Assembly (NCBI GenBank): GCA_900596015.1
Contig: UVIF01000024.1
Span: 62,001 to 126,000, forward strand
From: Pseudomonas viridiflava
GTDB taxonomy: Bacteria > Pseudomonadota > Gammaproteobacteria > Pseudomonadales > Pseudomonadaceae
DNA length: 64,000 bases
Direction: 5' to 3'
Shown here: in pieces, positions 1-8,637 of the stretch
Layout of the letters: every line of letters starts with the position of its first letter
How positions within the stretch are numbered: the stretch's first letter is position 1
The notes under the pieces: model-generated
Seen by the model: the letters and a program-made list of their open reading frames with translations, nothing else
Told to the model about the DNA's origin: nothing
The model's database searches: none
Translations under genes and position numbers: made by a program

Positions 1-1311
1 CCCTGGCACCTGCAGGCAATGCTGGTGGCCGGGCTGACGCTGCTGGCAACAGGCTTCATCCTGGCCCCGGCCGGACACTTTCCGTATCCATGGGCGCTGC
101 TGACAGTGCTGGGCACGCTGCTGCTGATCGCCGCCGTGGTGCAGGGTGGCAACCAACGCTCGGGCCCGTTGCTGGCGCTGCTGCGCTGGCCCGCCCTGGC
201 GTATGTCGGACGTCTTTCCTACTCGTTGTACCTGTGGCACTGGCCAGTGGCGGTTTTCCTGCGCTGGACGGTGGGCCTGGAAACGCTATCGGTCCAACTG
301 GCCTACCCTTTGCTGGTGCTGGGCCTGGCAGCTGCGTCCTATCACGCGGTCGAAGAACCCGTACGCCGTGGGCGCACGCTGTGGCATTGCCGTGCGGGCT
401 GGTCGGTCATCGGTGGGCTGAGTGCTATCGGACTGAGTGCAGCGCTTGCGGCATGGACAATCCACTCTACCGAGCGTTTCTCGCTGAGTACGGTCGCCGA
501 CACCTACACCTGGCACGCTTACAGACACTACCCTCGCGAGCCGATCGAAAAGGTCGACCTGCCAGCCCTGCAAGGGCGCCAGCTGTTCGTGCTCGGCGAC
601 TCGCACACCGCCGCCTACCGCACGATGCTCAAGATCGTCTCGCTGCGACTGGGCATCGAAGTGGTGGAGTACGAGCGTGGCGGCTGTGCGGTGGTCAGCC
701 TGCTGGCGGCCGATCCGCCCGCCTGCAGCGCTTGGCAAAGCAGCGCCCTGGCCGATATTCAGGCGCGTGCCAAACCGGGCGACGTGGTGTTCCTGGCGTC
801 CTTGCGCATGCCGGAACTGGCAGGGCGCGACTGGCAGCAGGGCGAGGACGCAATCTTCGAGCAAGCACTCGGCGAGCGTACCGCGCGACAGGCGCAGGCG
901 GCCCGCCAAGCCGCCGACGTCGTGCTCGAACCTTTGCAGGCGGCCGGTTTGACTGTACTGATCGACGCACCATTGCCGGTCTTCAAGGCCCCGGCGAACC
1001 GCTGCTCGGACCCCTTCAACCGCACCAACCCGATCTGCGCACCTGGGCTGAGCGTGGCGCGCGACCGCATATTGCAGCTACGTGCGCCGCAGATGCATCT
1101 GCTGACGATACTGGCCCGCGAATACCCGGCGCTCCACGTCTGGGATCCGTTGCCGACCCTCTGCCCGGGCACCAGGTGCTCGGCCTATGACTCGAACGAA
1201 AAACCCCTGTTTGCCGACGCCGACCACCTGAGCGGCCACGGCAATCGTGTGCTCGAGCCCTCTTTCACAGCGCTCCTGATGCACCTCTACACGCCAAAGC
1301 AACCGCGATGA
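1..1311 (+). CDS. OafA/YrhL-type O-acyltransferase with C-terminal SGNH domain (5' end cut by window)
   Basis: The frame is open from base 1, so the gene starts outside the window; 436 codons are visible. The first ~150 residues contain several hydrophobic helices with the acyltransferase-3 pattern (for example SYSLYLWHWP and YHAVEEPVRR), which would be the last membrane segments of an inner-membrane acyltransferase. A periplasmic domain follows, with a GDSH block (visible residues 199-202) and a C-terminal DADH (406-409), the Ser and Asp/His elements of a SGNH hydrolase fold. Proteins with this architecture O-acetylate surface polysaccharides such as O-antigen or exopolysaccharide; the exact acceptor cannot be read from sequence. 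No polysaccharide cluster is visible next to it. Confidence 0.88.
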   Translation, partial: PWHLQAMLVAGLTLLATGFILAPAGHFPYPWALLTVLGTLLLIAAVVQGGNQRSGPLLALLRWPALAYVGRLSYSLYLWHWPVAVFLRWTVGLETLSVQLAYPLLVLGLAAASYHAVEEPVRRGRTLWHCRAGWSVIGGLSAIGLSAALAAWTIHSTERFSLSTVADTYTWHAYRHYPREPIEKVDLPALQGRQLFVLGDSHTAAYRTMLKIVSLRLGIEVVEYERGGCAVVSLLAADPPACSAWQSSALADIQARAKPGDVVFLASLRMPELAGRDWQQGEDAIFEQALGERTARQAQAARQAADVVLEPLQAAGLTVLIDAPLPVFKAPANRCSDPFNRTNPICAPGLSVARDRILQLRAPQMHLLTILAREYPALHVWDPLPTLCPGTRCSAYDSNEKPLFADADHLSGHGNRVLEPSFTALLMHLYTPKQPR

Positions 1312-1449
1312 TGGGCCCGGTACACCCAGGCCGGACGGGACCGCACCGCCGCTACGATTGTGCGCATCGTTGATACCGTGGGCGTTCATGGCTGGCTGCC
1401 GGGCGATCGGAGATAAAGAGGGAAATCTATCCGATCAAGGCAGGACAGC
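1312..1449. other. gap between the acyltransferase and the RHS gene
   Basis: 138 bp with no REP and no clear terminator. A purine-rich ribosome site is weak (aaggcaggac, 1437-1446) before the RHS start. I see nothing else to assign. Confidence 0.5.
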
Positions 1450-4443
1450 ATGTCGCCCCTTCGAAGCATTTCCGATCAACTCGCCATCCATGCCCGCACC
1501 CCGGCGCTGGAGGTGTCCGACCCCCGTGGCCTGGCCGTGCGCACCGTCGGTTATTACCGACGCGAAGCCGACACCCCGGCCGAGCCCCGGGTCAGCGCCC
1601 AATGGCATGACCACGCAGGCCGTCCTGTCGCCCAGTGGGATCCGCGTCAGTTTGAGCATTTCCAGAGCGGTGCGAGCGAGACGCCGAATCAAGCAACAGT
1701 ATTCAGTCTGTCGGGCACGCCCTTGCAGCAGAGCAACGTGGACTCGGGCTGGAAAGTGATGCTTGACGATGCTGACGGGCTTTCGAGAGAAAGCTGGGAC
1801 AGTCGGCGAACACACACATGCGCAACCTATGACCGCTTTTCAAGGCTCGAGTCCGTGCATCAACGGGTCGCCAGTGGCGAATACCGCACCCTCCAGCGAT
1901 TGAGCTACAGCTCTGTCGACCCTGACCAGGCCACGCTCAATCGATGCGGTGCCGCCTGGCGTCAGGATGATGATGCCGGAACCCTCCTGTTCAACGGATA
2001 CGCACTGTCGGGAAGCTCAATGAGCACTACACGACGCTTCCATATGAATGACAATCTTGCCGACTGGCCAGAAGACATGGATGAGCGCGACGCGCTGCTT
2101 GAACCGGGCGAAGGCTACCTGAGTAGCGTGACCGAGAACGCCTGTGGTGAGCTGGTCAGTGCTACCGATGCAGCAGGTAACACACACCATCTGAAACATG
2201 ACGTCAGCGGCCACGTCTGCTCGGGAAAGCTGACCCTGGTCGACGGGGCAGAGCACGAACTGATGCGAGCCAGCGAAACAGATGCGCAGGGACGTATCGT
2301 GGTGCAGACCAATGGAAACGGCGTTACCAGCCGCAGTGAGTACTCCGCCGACGATTCACGCCTGATACGCCTGCACTCGAACCGGGAAGACGGCACCCAA
2401 CTTCAAGACCTGAGCTATGGTTATGATCCAGTGGGCAACATTCTGGAGAGCAACGATGCGTCGCAACCCGTACGCCACTTTGCCAACCAGCGAACCGAAC
2501 CGATCAATCGCTACGGCTACGACTCCTTTTCCCAATTGATCGCCGCCACCGGCAGAGAAGTCGCCACGGCAGGAGCCCCAAGTCCCGCGCTGCCAGGACT
2601 ACAGCCCTTGCCAGAAGACCCCGGCCTGCTGCTCAACTACAGCCAAACCTATGCTTACGATCCCTCCGGCAACATGGTCCAGATGCGCCACGTCAACGGC
2701 CAGAACAACTACACCAGAAGCATGGCGGTCGCCAGGTTCAGTAACAGAACACTCCCGGAGAGCAATGGCCACTTGCCCGACGAGGCGCAACTGAACGCTG
2801 GATTCGACCCAAACGGGAACCTTCATGCGCTGCAAGCAGGCCAATCGCTGGGGTGGGATTCAAACAACCAGCTGAGCCATTTTTCTACAGTGGTGCGTGC
2901 CGACGGTGATGATTACGAGCGCTACTTCTACGATGCCGCAGGTACGCGCGTACGCAAGGTCACCGTCACCCGATCCACGCGGGCCGCTCAGACCAAGGAG
3001 GTACGTTACCTGCCTGGTCTGGAGATCCGCACCGACAGCCACAATGATGAGGTGCTGCACGTTGTGTGCGTTCAGAACGGTCATTGCAAGACTCGTTTAT
3101 TGCACTGGGAATCAGGTAAACCAACAGACTTGGCGAATGATCGGTTGCGCTTGAGCCTGGACAATCATCTGGGCTCCAGCACGATGGAGTTGGACGGTGA
3201 TGGGCAACTTCTCAGTCGGGAGGAATACTACCCATTTGGAGGCACGGCCTGTTGGGCGGGTCGAAACGCTTTGGAAGCCAAATACAAGACCGTGCGCTAT
3301 TCAGGCAAGGAACGGGACGCAAGCGGGCTCTACTATTACGGGTTGCGCTACTACGCGCCCTGGATCCAACGCTGGATCAACCCTGACCCCAGTGGTGACA
3401 TCGATGGTTTGAACCTGTACCGGATGGTCAGCAATAACCCGATCAATCTTGTGGACCTGGACGGAGGAGTAGGCGAGGAAGCACCGCGAGGCAAGAAAAA
3501 TTTCGCTGACACCTTCAGGAATGACGCGCTGAGCTTCGGAGGCATGATCAACTCGTTGGGCACATCAGCAGGCAGTCGCAAGCGCATGGAGGTCGATCAA
3601 CGAACCAGCAGGGACCAGGCTCGAACCTTGGCCCAGAACCAGCTGGAACGAAAAACGACACTCCTGTTGAGCATGCTGGAGCTGACCCAGCAGAGCACAC
3701 ACTCCACCGACATGGCATTTGCCAGCATGCAGGACAGCAAAGCCCTCGCCAAAGCCATTGCCTTTCGGGCTTCGGCCATTACTCTTTCCAACCTGGCGTC
3801 AACAGGGGTTGGTTTGGCGGTGGGTGTACTGACTGCACCCGCTGGACCGGCCGTGGCAATTCCTGCTGGCTTGATAGCAGGAAAACTGACGAGCATTGGC
3901 GTCGACAAGGCGTTGGAGAGTGCTGGAAACCCGACTGCGTTGAATGTTCATAGTGGCGACCTCAATCCCCACTCGATCAAGCACAGTGGGCTGTATCGAA
4001 AACACTCATTGCTCGGCAAAGCGGCCTACAAATTCAGAAGTTTTCTCCCGGACGGCAAAAAGTACGCCACCAACCTGGCAGTGGAAACAGTGAAGACTGG
4101 CGGTAGCAAATTAGCTGGCCCAGCGGGAGTACTGGTGAAGATCGGAGTGGACAGTGTGAAGGCTGGGCTGGAAGTGGCGAGTGCACTCAAAGGGAAGGAT
4201 CTGGACAAGGTTCAGAAAGTTGAAGATAACGGAGCGGCGCTTATCCGGGAACTGTACGCTCGGACCGAAGAGGTCATAGTGGGACTGGCACGCAACAGCA
4301 ATGACCCCAACGAAGAGTTGATGGCCGGGCTCACGGGTCCGATCACCGTGGGTCATCTGTTGGACCGTCTAGGCAACGCAATAGGAAGTATCGAACATAC
4401 CCGTAGCCTGGCAGCCGACTACCGCAGATCGCAGGCCGCCTGA
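1450..4443 (+). CDS. RHS repeat protein, TccC-like, with unrecognised C-terminal domain
   Basis: A 997-residue RHS/YD-repeat protein. Residues ~1-640 carry degenerate YD repeats (YGYDPVGNI, YAYDPSGNM, YFYDAAGTR). The RHS-associated core follows (RYSGKERDASGLYYYGLRYY, then INPDPSGDIDGLN near 645) and ends at NPINLVDLDGG (~664-673), where such proteins usually self-cleave to release the C-terminal part. That part, ~674-997, matches no effector family I recognise. It has a Gly/Ala/Val-rich hydrophobic stretch at ~776-824 that could insert in a membrane, then a Lys-rich region. Size and layout resemble the TccC subunit of insecticidal Tc toxins. No TcA or TcB genes and no downstream immunity gene are visible; the next gene is convergent. 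By eye the gene is less GC-rich than its neighbours, suggesting transfer. Confidence 0.85.
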   Translation: MSPLRSISDQLAIHARTPALEVSDPRGLAVRTVGYYRREADTPAEPRVSAQWHDHAGRPVAQWDPRQFEHFQSGASETPNQATVFSLSGTPLQQSNVDSGWKVMLDDADGLSRESWDSRRTHTCATYDRFSRLESVHQRVASGEYRTLQRLSYSSVDPDQATLNRCGAAWRQDDDAGTLLFNGYALSGSSMSTTRRFHMNDNLADWPEDMDERDALLEPGEGYLSSVTENACGELVSATDAAGNTHHLKHDVSGHVCSGKLTLVDGAEHELMRASETDAQGRIVVQTNGNGVTSRSEYSADDSRLIRLHSNREDGTQLQDLSYGYDPVGNILESNDASQPVRHFANQRTEPINRYGYDSFSQLIAATGREVATAGAPSPALPGLQPLPEDPGLLLNYSQTYAYDPSGNMVQMRHVNGQNNYTRSMAVARFSNRTLPESNGHLPDEAQLNAGFDPNGNLHALQAGQSLGWDSNNQLSHFSTVVRADGDDYERYFYDAAGTRVRKVTVTRSTRAAQTKEVRYLPGLEIRTDSHNDEVLHVVCVQNGHCKTRLLHWESGKPTDLANDRLRLSLDNHLGSSTMELDGDGQLLSREEYYPFGGTACWAGRNALEAKYKTVRYSGKERDASGLYYYGLRYYAPWIQRWINPDPSGDIDGLNLYRMVSNNPINLVDLDGGVGEEAPRGKKNFADTFRNDALSFGGMINSLGTSAGSRKRMEVDQRTSRDQARTLAQNQLERKTTLLLSMLELTQQSTHSTDMAFASMQDSKALAKAIAFRASAITLSNLASTGVGLAVGVLTAPAGPAVAIPAGLIAGKLTSIGVDKALESAGNPTALNVHSGDLNPHSIKHSGLYRKHSLLGKAAYKFRSFLPDGKKYATNLAVETVKTGGSKLAGPAGVLVKIGVDSVKAGLEVASALKGKDLDKVQKVEDNGAALIRELYARTEEVIVGLARNSNDPNEELMAGLTGPITVGHLLDRLGNAIGSIEHTRSLAADYRRSQAA

Positions 4444-4503
4444 ACGGCCTGGGCCGCCACCTTCGGACTACCGGAATAAAGTGCGCCCCAGCTCCCGGTG
4501 CAG

Positions 4504-5277
4504 CTACGGGCGCACCACCCCCTCTTCGATCAACGCCTTGAGTACCGCCTGGGCGCCTTCCTCGGCGCTCAGGCCCTTGAGCACCTGCCCTCCTCCGCCA
4601 CTGGCCTTGGCCGTGGCGGCTTTCATGCGGTCCGCGCCGCTCTTGGCCTTGATCACCTTCAAGCGTTTGGGCCGAGATTTAGCCGGCTGCAACTCGGCGC
4701 TGTCGAACAGCTCATCATTGATCACCTCCACCTCATCCACCGGCAGCCTTCCGCGTTGCGCCGGGCCGTAGGCGCTCTGCCGAGGCTTGGGTGCGGCGTT
4801 GTCGACGGTGGCCAACAGCGGCAGACGCACCTTGAGGCGCCGTCGTTGGCCTCGGGGCAAGGCCTGCAGCACCTGGGCCACGCCGTTGTCGATGGACTCG
4901 ATCTCGGCCAGGCCGACGATCAACGGCCAGCCGAGTTTTTCCGCCAGCAGAAAGGGCAACATGCCCGAGCCTTCGCCGGTTTCCGCCTGAGTGCCGGTAA
5001 GCACCATTTGCGCACCGGCCGCTTGCAGGTAGTCGCACAGTGCCGGCAAGGCATCGGCGCCGTGCGGCTGTTCGAGTACGTGCAACTGTTGCAGGCCCAT
5101 GCCCAGGTACGCGCGCAACGCAGGCTCGGCGACATCACCGGCGTGCAGCACCTGCAGGTCATCTCCGGCCAGTTGCAGGCCCAATTCCACGGCGCGTGAA
5201 TCATGGTCGGCGCGCCGGGGGCGGCCGGACGTCGGGTGGGCGCCGATGGAAACGAGGGTGATGACCTTGGTGTTCAT
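4504..5277 (-). CDS. etfB: electron transfer flavoprotein subunit beta of the dimethylglycine demethylase operon
   Basis: A 257-residue ETF-beta-like protein. Its order after an ETF-alpha gene, the N-terminal fold starting with VITLVSIGAHP, and the central block with TGTQAETGEGSGMLPFLLAEKLGWP (first part only diagnostic) fit the family. The C-terminal ~60 residues are Lys/Ala-rich and less conserved. It would pair with the alpha subunit to form the FAD/AMP-binding heterodimer that takes electrons from the DgcAB demethylase and passes them to the respiratory chain. It is the last gene of the minus-strand dgc operon, 28 bp after etfA. Pseudomonads also carry a housekeeping ETF, so this is a dedicated paralogue. 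Confidence 0.87.
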   Translation of the reverse strand: MNTKVITLVSIGAHPTSGRPRRADHDSRAVELGLQLAGDDLQVLHAGDVAEPALRAYLGMGLQQLHVLEQPHGADALPALCDYLQAAGAQMVLTGTQAETGEGSGMLPFLLAEKLGWPLIVGLAEIESIDNGVAQVLQALPRGQRRRLKVRLPLLATVDNAAPKPRQSAYGPAQRGRLPVDEVEVINDELFDSAELQPAKSRPKRLKVIKAKSGADRMKAATAKASGGGGQVLKGLSAEEGAQAVLKALIEEGVVRP

Positions 5278-5305
5278 GGCTGTGTCTCTCTCATCGAGGC
5301 GCCCA

Positions 5306-6526
5306 TCAGGCAGCGTCGCGCTTGGCTTGGTTGCGATAGGCCTGGATGGCGTCGATCAAGGCGTACATGATCGCCTGGCCGTCGCCGATCACCGACAGGT
5401 CGGCACGCTTGACCATGTCGCAGTTGGCGTCGAGGTTGATGGCAATGACCTTGTCGCAACCGCCAATGCCCTGCAAGTGCTGGATGGCACCGGAAATGCC
5501 CACCGCCACGTAGACCCGCGCGGTCACCCAGGTACCACTTGCGCCGACCTGCCGGTCGCGCAGCATGAAGCCATCGTCCACCGCCACCCGCGAGGCACCT
5601 TCGGTGGCCCCCAGGGCTTGGGCCGTACGGTGAAACAGCTCCCAGTCCTTTACCCCATTGCCCCCCGAGAATATGAATTCCGATTCGGCCATGGGCACCG
5701 CCGCCGGATCGACCGCCACCGCACCGAGGTCTTCGATACGCGGCAGGTTGCGAGCCACACCTGTAGACAACTGCACCGGCAGTGCTTCGTGGCGGGTTTC
5801 GTCCACCGGTTCGGCGCACTCGGCGGCCGCCAGGATCAAGCGCGGCAGCGGCCGGGCGATGTCCTGCTGGCCCGCACCGGCACGGCTGATGCAATGGCCG
5901 TCCTTGACTTGCCAGACACGGGTCGCCGGACGTTCACCCAGGCCTGCGGCAAAACGCCGACCCAGTTCACCGCCACCGGTGCGGCTGTCGGGCAGCAGCC
6001 AATGGCGAGGGACGAACTGGTTATCCACAGCGCGCAAGCCCTGGACCCGCTGCTCTGGTGCATACCCTTCGAACTCGGGGCCCTGCAGGATCAGCAGCCG
6101 GTCTATGCCGGCGGTGTCGAAAGCGTTTTCCTTGTGCTCGCCAAAGACAATGGCCAATACCGCCCCACCCTCCGCTGCCAGGCGATGCGCCAGGCCCAGC
6201 ACGTCGCGGTCGTGGCTGCTCAGGCGGCCGCCGACCATGTCCGGTACCACGGCGATGTAGAACTGGGGCACTGCCACCTGATGCAAGGGCAACTTCACTT
6301 CCACGGCTGCCGTACGCTTGCTTGCGCCGCCCTGCTGGGCGCCGCTGCGGTCGATGCGCTTGATCCCGTTGGCGCCGATGAAACCGATGCCGTGGGGGTT
6401 CTTGCGCATCACCCCATTGGGCCCCATCCACGCACTGGCCTGAGGCTGCATGGCACTGTGCAAGGGATGCAGGCGGTTGCGGGCGATCCATTCGGCCCGC
6501 GGATCACGACGGATGAGATCGCTCAT
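5306..6526 (-). CDS. etfA: electron transfer flavoprotein subunit alpha of the dimethylglycine demethylase operon
   Basis: 406 residues. The C-terminal FAD-binding signature of ETF-alpha is clear: SGAIQHLQGIGGCDKVIAIN followed by an Asp-rich stretch and a conserved ADLSVIGD. The N-terminal ~60 residues (starting MSDLIRRDPRAEW) form an extension typical of the pseudomonad dgc-linked ETF-alpha. The ATG at 6526 overlaps the TGA of dgcB by one base (TGATG), so translation is probably coupled; an in-frame TTG just upstream is a less likely start. The protein should bind the FAD of the ETF heterodimer. Confidence 0.9.
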   Translation of the reverse strand: MSDLIRRDPRAEWIARNRLHPLHSAMQPQASAWMGPNGVMRKNPHGIGFIGANGIKRIDRSGAQQGGASKRTAAVEVKLPLHQVAVPQFYIAVVPDMVGGRLSSHDRDVLGLAHRLAAEGGAVLAIVFGEHKENAFDTAGIDRLLILQGPEFEGYAPEQRVQGLRAVDNQFVPRHWLLPDSRTGGGELGRRFAAGLGERPATRVWQVKDGHCISRAGAGQQDIARPLPRLILAAAECAEPVDETRHEALPVQLSTGVARNLPRIEDLGAVAVDPAAVPMAESEFIFSGGNGVKDWELFHRTAQALGATEGASRVAVDDGFMLRDRQVGASGTWVTARVYVAVGISGAIQHLQGIGGCDKVIAINLDANCDMVKRADLSVIGDGQAIMYALIDAIQAYRNQAKRDAA

Positions 6527-8478
6527 CAATGCACCTCTTCGGCGACTTCACGTTTGGCCGGTGCGGGCTTGGCGGGGGCAACACTGCCCTCGACCAACGC
6601 CTCGGCGACCAGTTCGGCGATGTCCTTGACCAATGGCCGCGGTTCTACCACGCCTTCGAGCATGGCGGTGCACTGCGGGCAGCCCACGGCCACGACGTCG
6701 GCCTGGGTTTCGCGTATGTCTTGCATGCGCATGTCGGGAATGCGCTGCTTGCCGGGAATATCAGTGATCGGCGCGCCGCCGCCACCGCCGCAGCAACGGG
6801 AGCGGAAACCCGAGCGCTGCATTTCCTTGACCTCGATACCCAGCGCCTTGAGCACGTCGCGCGGGGCCTGGTACTCGCCGTTGTAGCGGCCCAGGTAGCA
6901 CGGGTCGTGGTAGGTCACGCTGCCGCCCTTGTGCTGGCCCAGTTGGAGCTGGCCGGCGGTGACCAGTTCGGCCATGAAGGTGCTGTGGTGCAGCACCTGA
7001 TAGTTGCCGCCCAGCGCACCGTACTCGTTCTTCAACACATGGAAGCTGTGGGGGTCGCAGGTGACGATGCGCTTGAAGCCGTACTTGGCGAGGGTACCGA
7101 TATTGCGTTTGGCGAGCAGCTGGAAGGTGGCCTCGTCGCCCAGTCGGCGTGCCACGTCGCCGCTGTCGCGCTCTTCCAGGCCGAGCACGGCGAAGTCGAC
7201 CTTGGCCGCTTTCAGCACCTTGACGAAAGCACGCAGGGTGCGCTGATTGCGCATGTCGAAGGCGCCGTCCCCGACCCAGAACAGCACGTCGGCAGTCTTC
7301 CGGTCACCGAACAGGTCCAGGTTGAGGTCGGCGGCCCAGTTCATCCGGCCACCCGGGCTGAAACCGCCGGGGTTGTCGGTAGCGATCAGGTTGTCCAGCA
7401 CCTCGGCGCCCTTGTTGGGCGTGGCGCCTTTCTCCAGGGTCAGGTGGCGGCGCATGTCGACGATGGCATCGACGTGCTCGATCATCATCGGACACTCTTC
7501 CACGCACGCGCGGCAGGTGGTGCACGACCACAGGGTGTCGGCATCGACCAGGCCATTGACGATCGGCTGGTGCGGGTTGCCCGCGTGTTCGCCAATCGCC
7601 TTGCCGGGATAGGGGCTGCCGGCGAAGTTCGCATCGGTGCCACCGGCCAGGCCTACGACCATGTCCTGAATGAGCTTCTTCGGGTTCAGAGGTTGACCGG
7701 CGGCGAACGCCGGGCACGCGGCTTCGCATTTGCCGCACTGCACGCAGGCATCGAAGCCCAGCAACTGGTTCCAGGTGAAGTCCTTGGGTTTTTCCACACC
7801 CAGCGGTGCAGTGGGGTCGTTCAGGTCCAACGGTTTCAGGCCGGTGGAGCGACCGCCGCCAAAGCGTTCGGCGCGGCGGTGCCAGGCCAGGTGCAAGGCG
7901 CCCGCGAAAGCGTGCTTCATCGGCCCGCCCCAGGTCAGTCCGAGAAACAGTTCCGACACGCCCCACAGCACGCCGATGCCCAGCACCGCAGCCAGTACCC
8001 AACCGCCGAAATTCATCGGCAAGATACCGGCCACCGGCAAGGTGGCGATGAAGAAGGTGGCCGAGAACATCAGCAGGCTTTTCGGCAGGCGCATCCATGG
8101 GCCCCTGGACAGCCGCGCGGGCGGGTTGCGGCGGCGAGCGTAGACGAAGCACGCCCCGACGAACATCAGCGCGGTGGCGAACAGCAGCGCATAGCCAAGA
8201 ATGCGGTTATGCAGGCCGAAGCCATGGACCAGCACCGCCAGCACCGCCGCCAGCACAGCGCCACCGGCCGTGGCAACGTGGGTGTTGGCGATGTACTTGT
8301 CGCGCGCGACCACATGGTGCAGGTCGACCATGTAGCGCTTGGGCATGGCCAAAAGACCACCGAGCAGGTCGACCTGGGATGGCCGGCCGCGGCGCCACAT
8401 AGTGATCCGCCGCACGGCGCCCAGAACAGCCAGGGCCAGGGCGGCGAACAGCAGGATGGGAAGCAGTGTATTGAGCAT
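6526..8478 (-). CDS. dgcB: DgcB, membrane Fe-S subunit of dimethylglycine demethylase
   Basis: 650 residues. The first ~200 contain about four to five membrane helices. Two ferredoxin-type 4Fe-4S motifs follow (CVQCGKCEAACP from residue 245 and CTTCRACVEECP from 319), then cysteine-rich CCG-type blocks (YHDPCYLGRYN, RSRCCGGGGG, VGCPQC) like those of heterodisulfide reductase/glycolate oxidase subunits. In Pseudomonas DgcB works with DgcA to demethylate dimethylglycine to sarcosine, carrying electrons toward ETF or the membrane pool. I chose ATG 8478 (MLNTLLP) over an upstream start at 8499 because it begins at the first helix. A REP pair fills the gap to dgcA. Confidence 0.92.
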   Translation of the reverse strand: MLNTLLPILLFAALALAVLGAVRRITMWRRGRPSQVDLLGGLLAMPKRYMVDLHHVVARDKYIANTHVATAGGAVLAAVLAVLVHGFGLHNRILGYALLFATALMFVGACFVYARRRNPPARLSRGPWMRLPKSLLMFSATFFIATLPVAGILPMNFGGWVLAAVLGIGVLWGVSELFLGLTWGGPMKHAFAGALHLAWHRRAERFGGGRSTGLKPLDLNDPTAPLGVEKPKDFTWNQLLGFDACVQCGKCEAACPAFAAGQPLNPKKLIQDMVVGLAGGTDANFAGSPYPGKAIGEHAGNPHQPIVNGLVDADTLWSCTTCRACVEECPMMIEHVDAIVDMRRHLTLEKGATPNKGAEVLDNLIATDNPGGFSPGGRMNWAADLNLDLFGDRKTADVLFWVGDGAFDMRNQRTLRAFVKVLKAAKVDFAVLGLEERDSGDVARRLGDEATFQLLAKRNIGTLAKYGFKRIVTCDPHSFHVLKNEYGALGGNYQVLHHSTFMAELVTAGQLQLGQHKGGSVTYHDPCYLGRYNGEYQAPRDVLKALGIEVKEMQRSGFRSRCCGGGGGAPITDIPGKQRIPDMRMQDIRETQADVVAVGCPQCTAMLEGVVEPRPLVKDIAELVAEALVEGSVAPAKPAPAKREVAEEVH

Positions 8479-8532
8479 GGTGAAGCCTCTGCGGACCAAG
8501 AGGTTCCGTTAACGGGAGGCCGACGCGGACTC

Positions 8533-8611
8533 TGTGGGAGCGGGCTCTGCCCGCGAAGGCGTCCGCAAGCCTACTGCGCAGCTTTCTTCGCGGGCAGAGC
8601 CCGCTCCCACA
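8533..8611. repeat. REP pair (inverted) between dgcA and dgcB
   Basis: Two REP palindromes in opposite orientation: tgtgggagcgggctctgccc at 8533 onward, and its complement ending at 8611. They form a long stem-loop inside the dgc operon and may set the relative mRNA level of dgcA and dgcB. Confidence 0.9.
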
Positions 8612-8637
8612 AGATCGGCGTCAAGCTTGGGACGGCG

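Noticed and set aside
4481..4515. Inverted repeat gtgcgccc/gggcgcac as terminator between the RHS gene and etfB
   Set aside because: The loop is 19 bases, no U tract follows on either strand, and the repeat runs into the etfB stop region.
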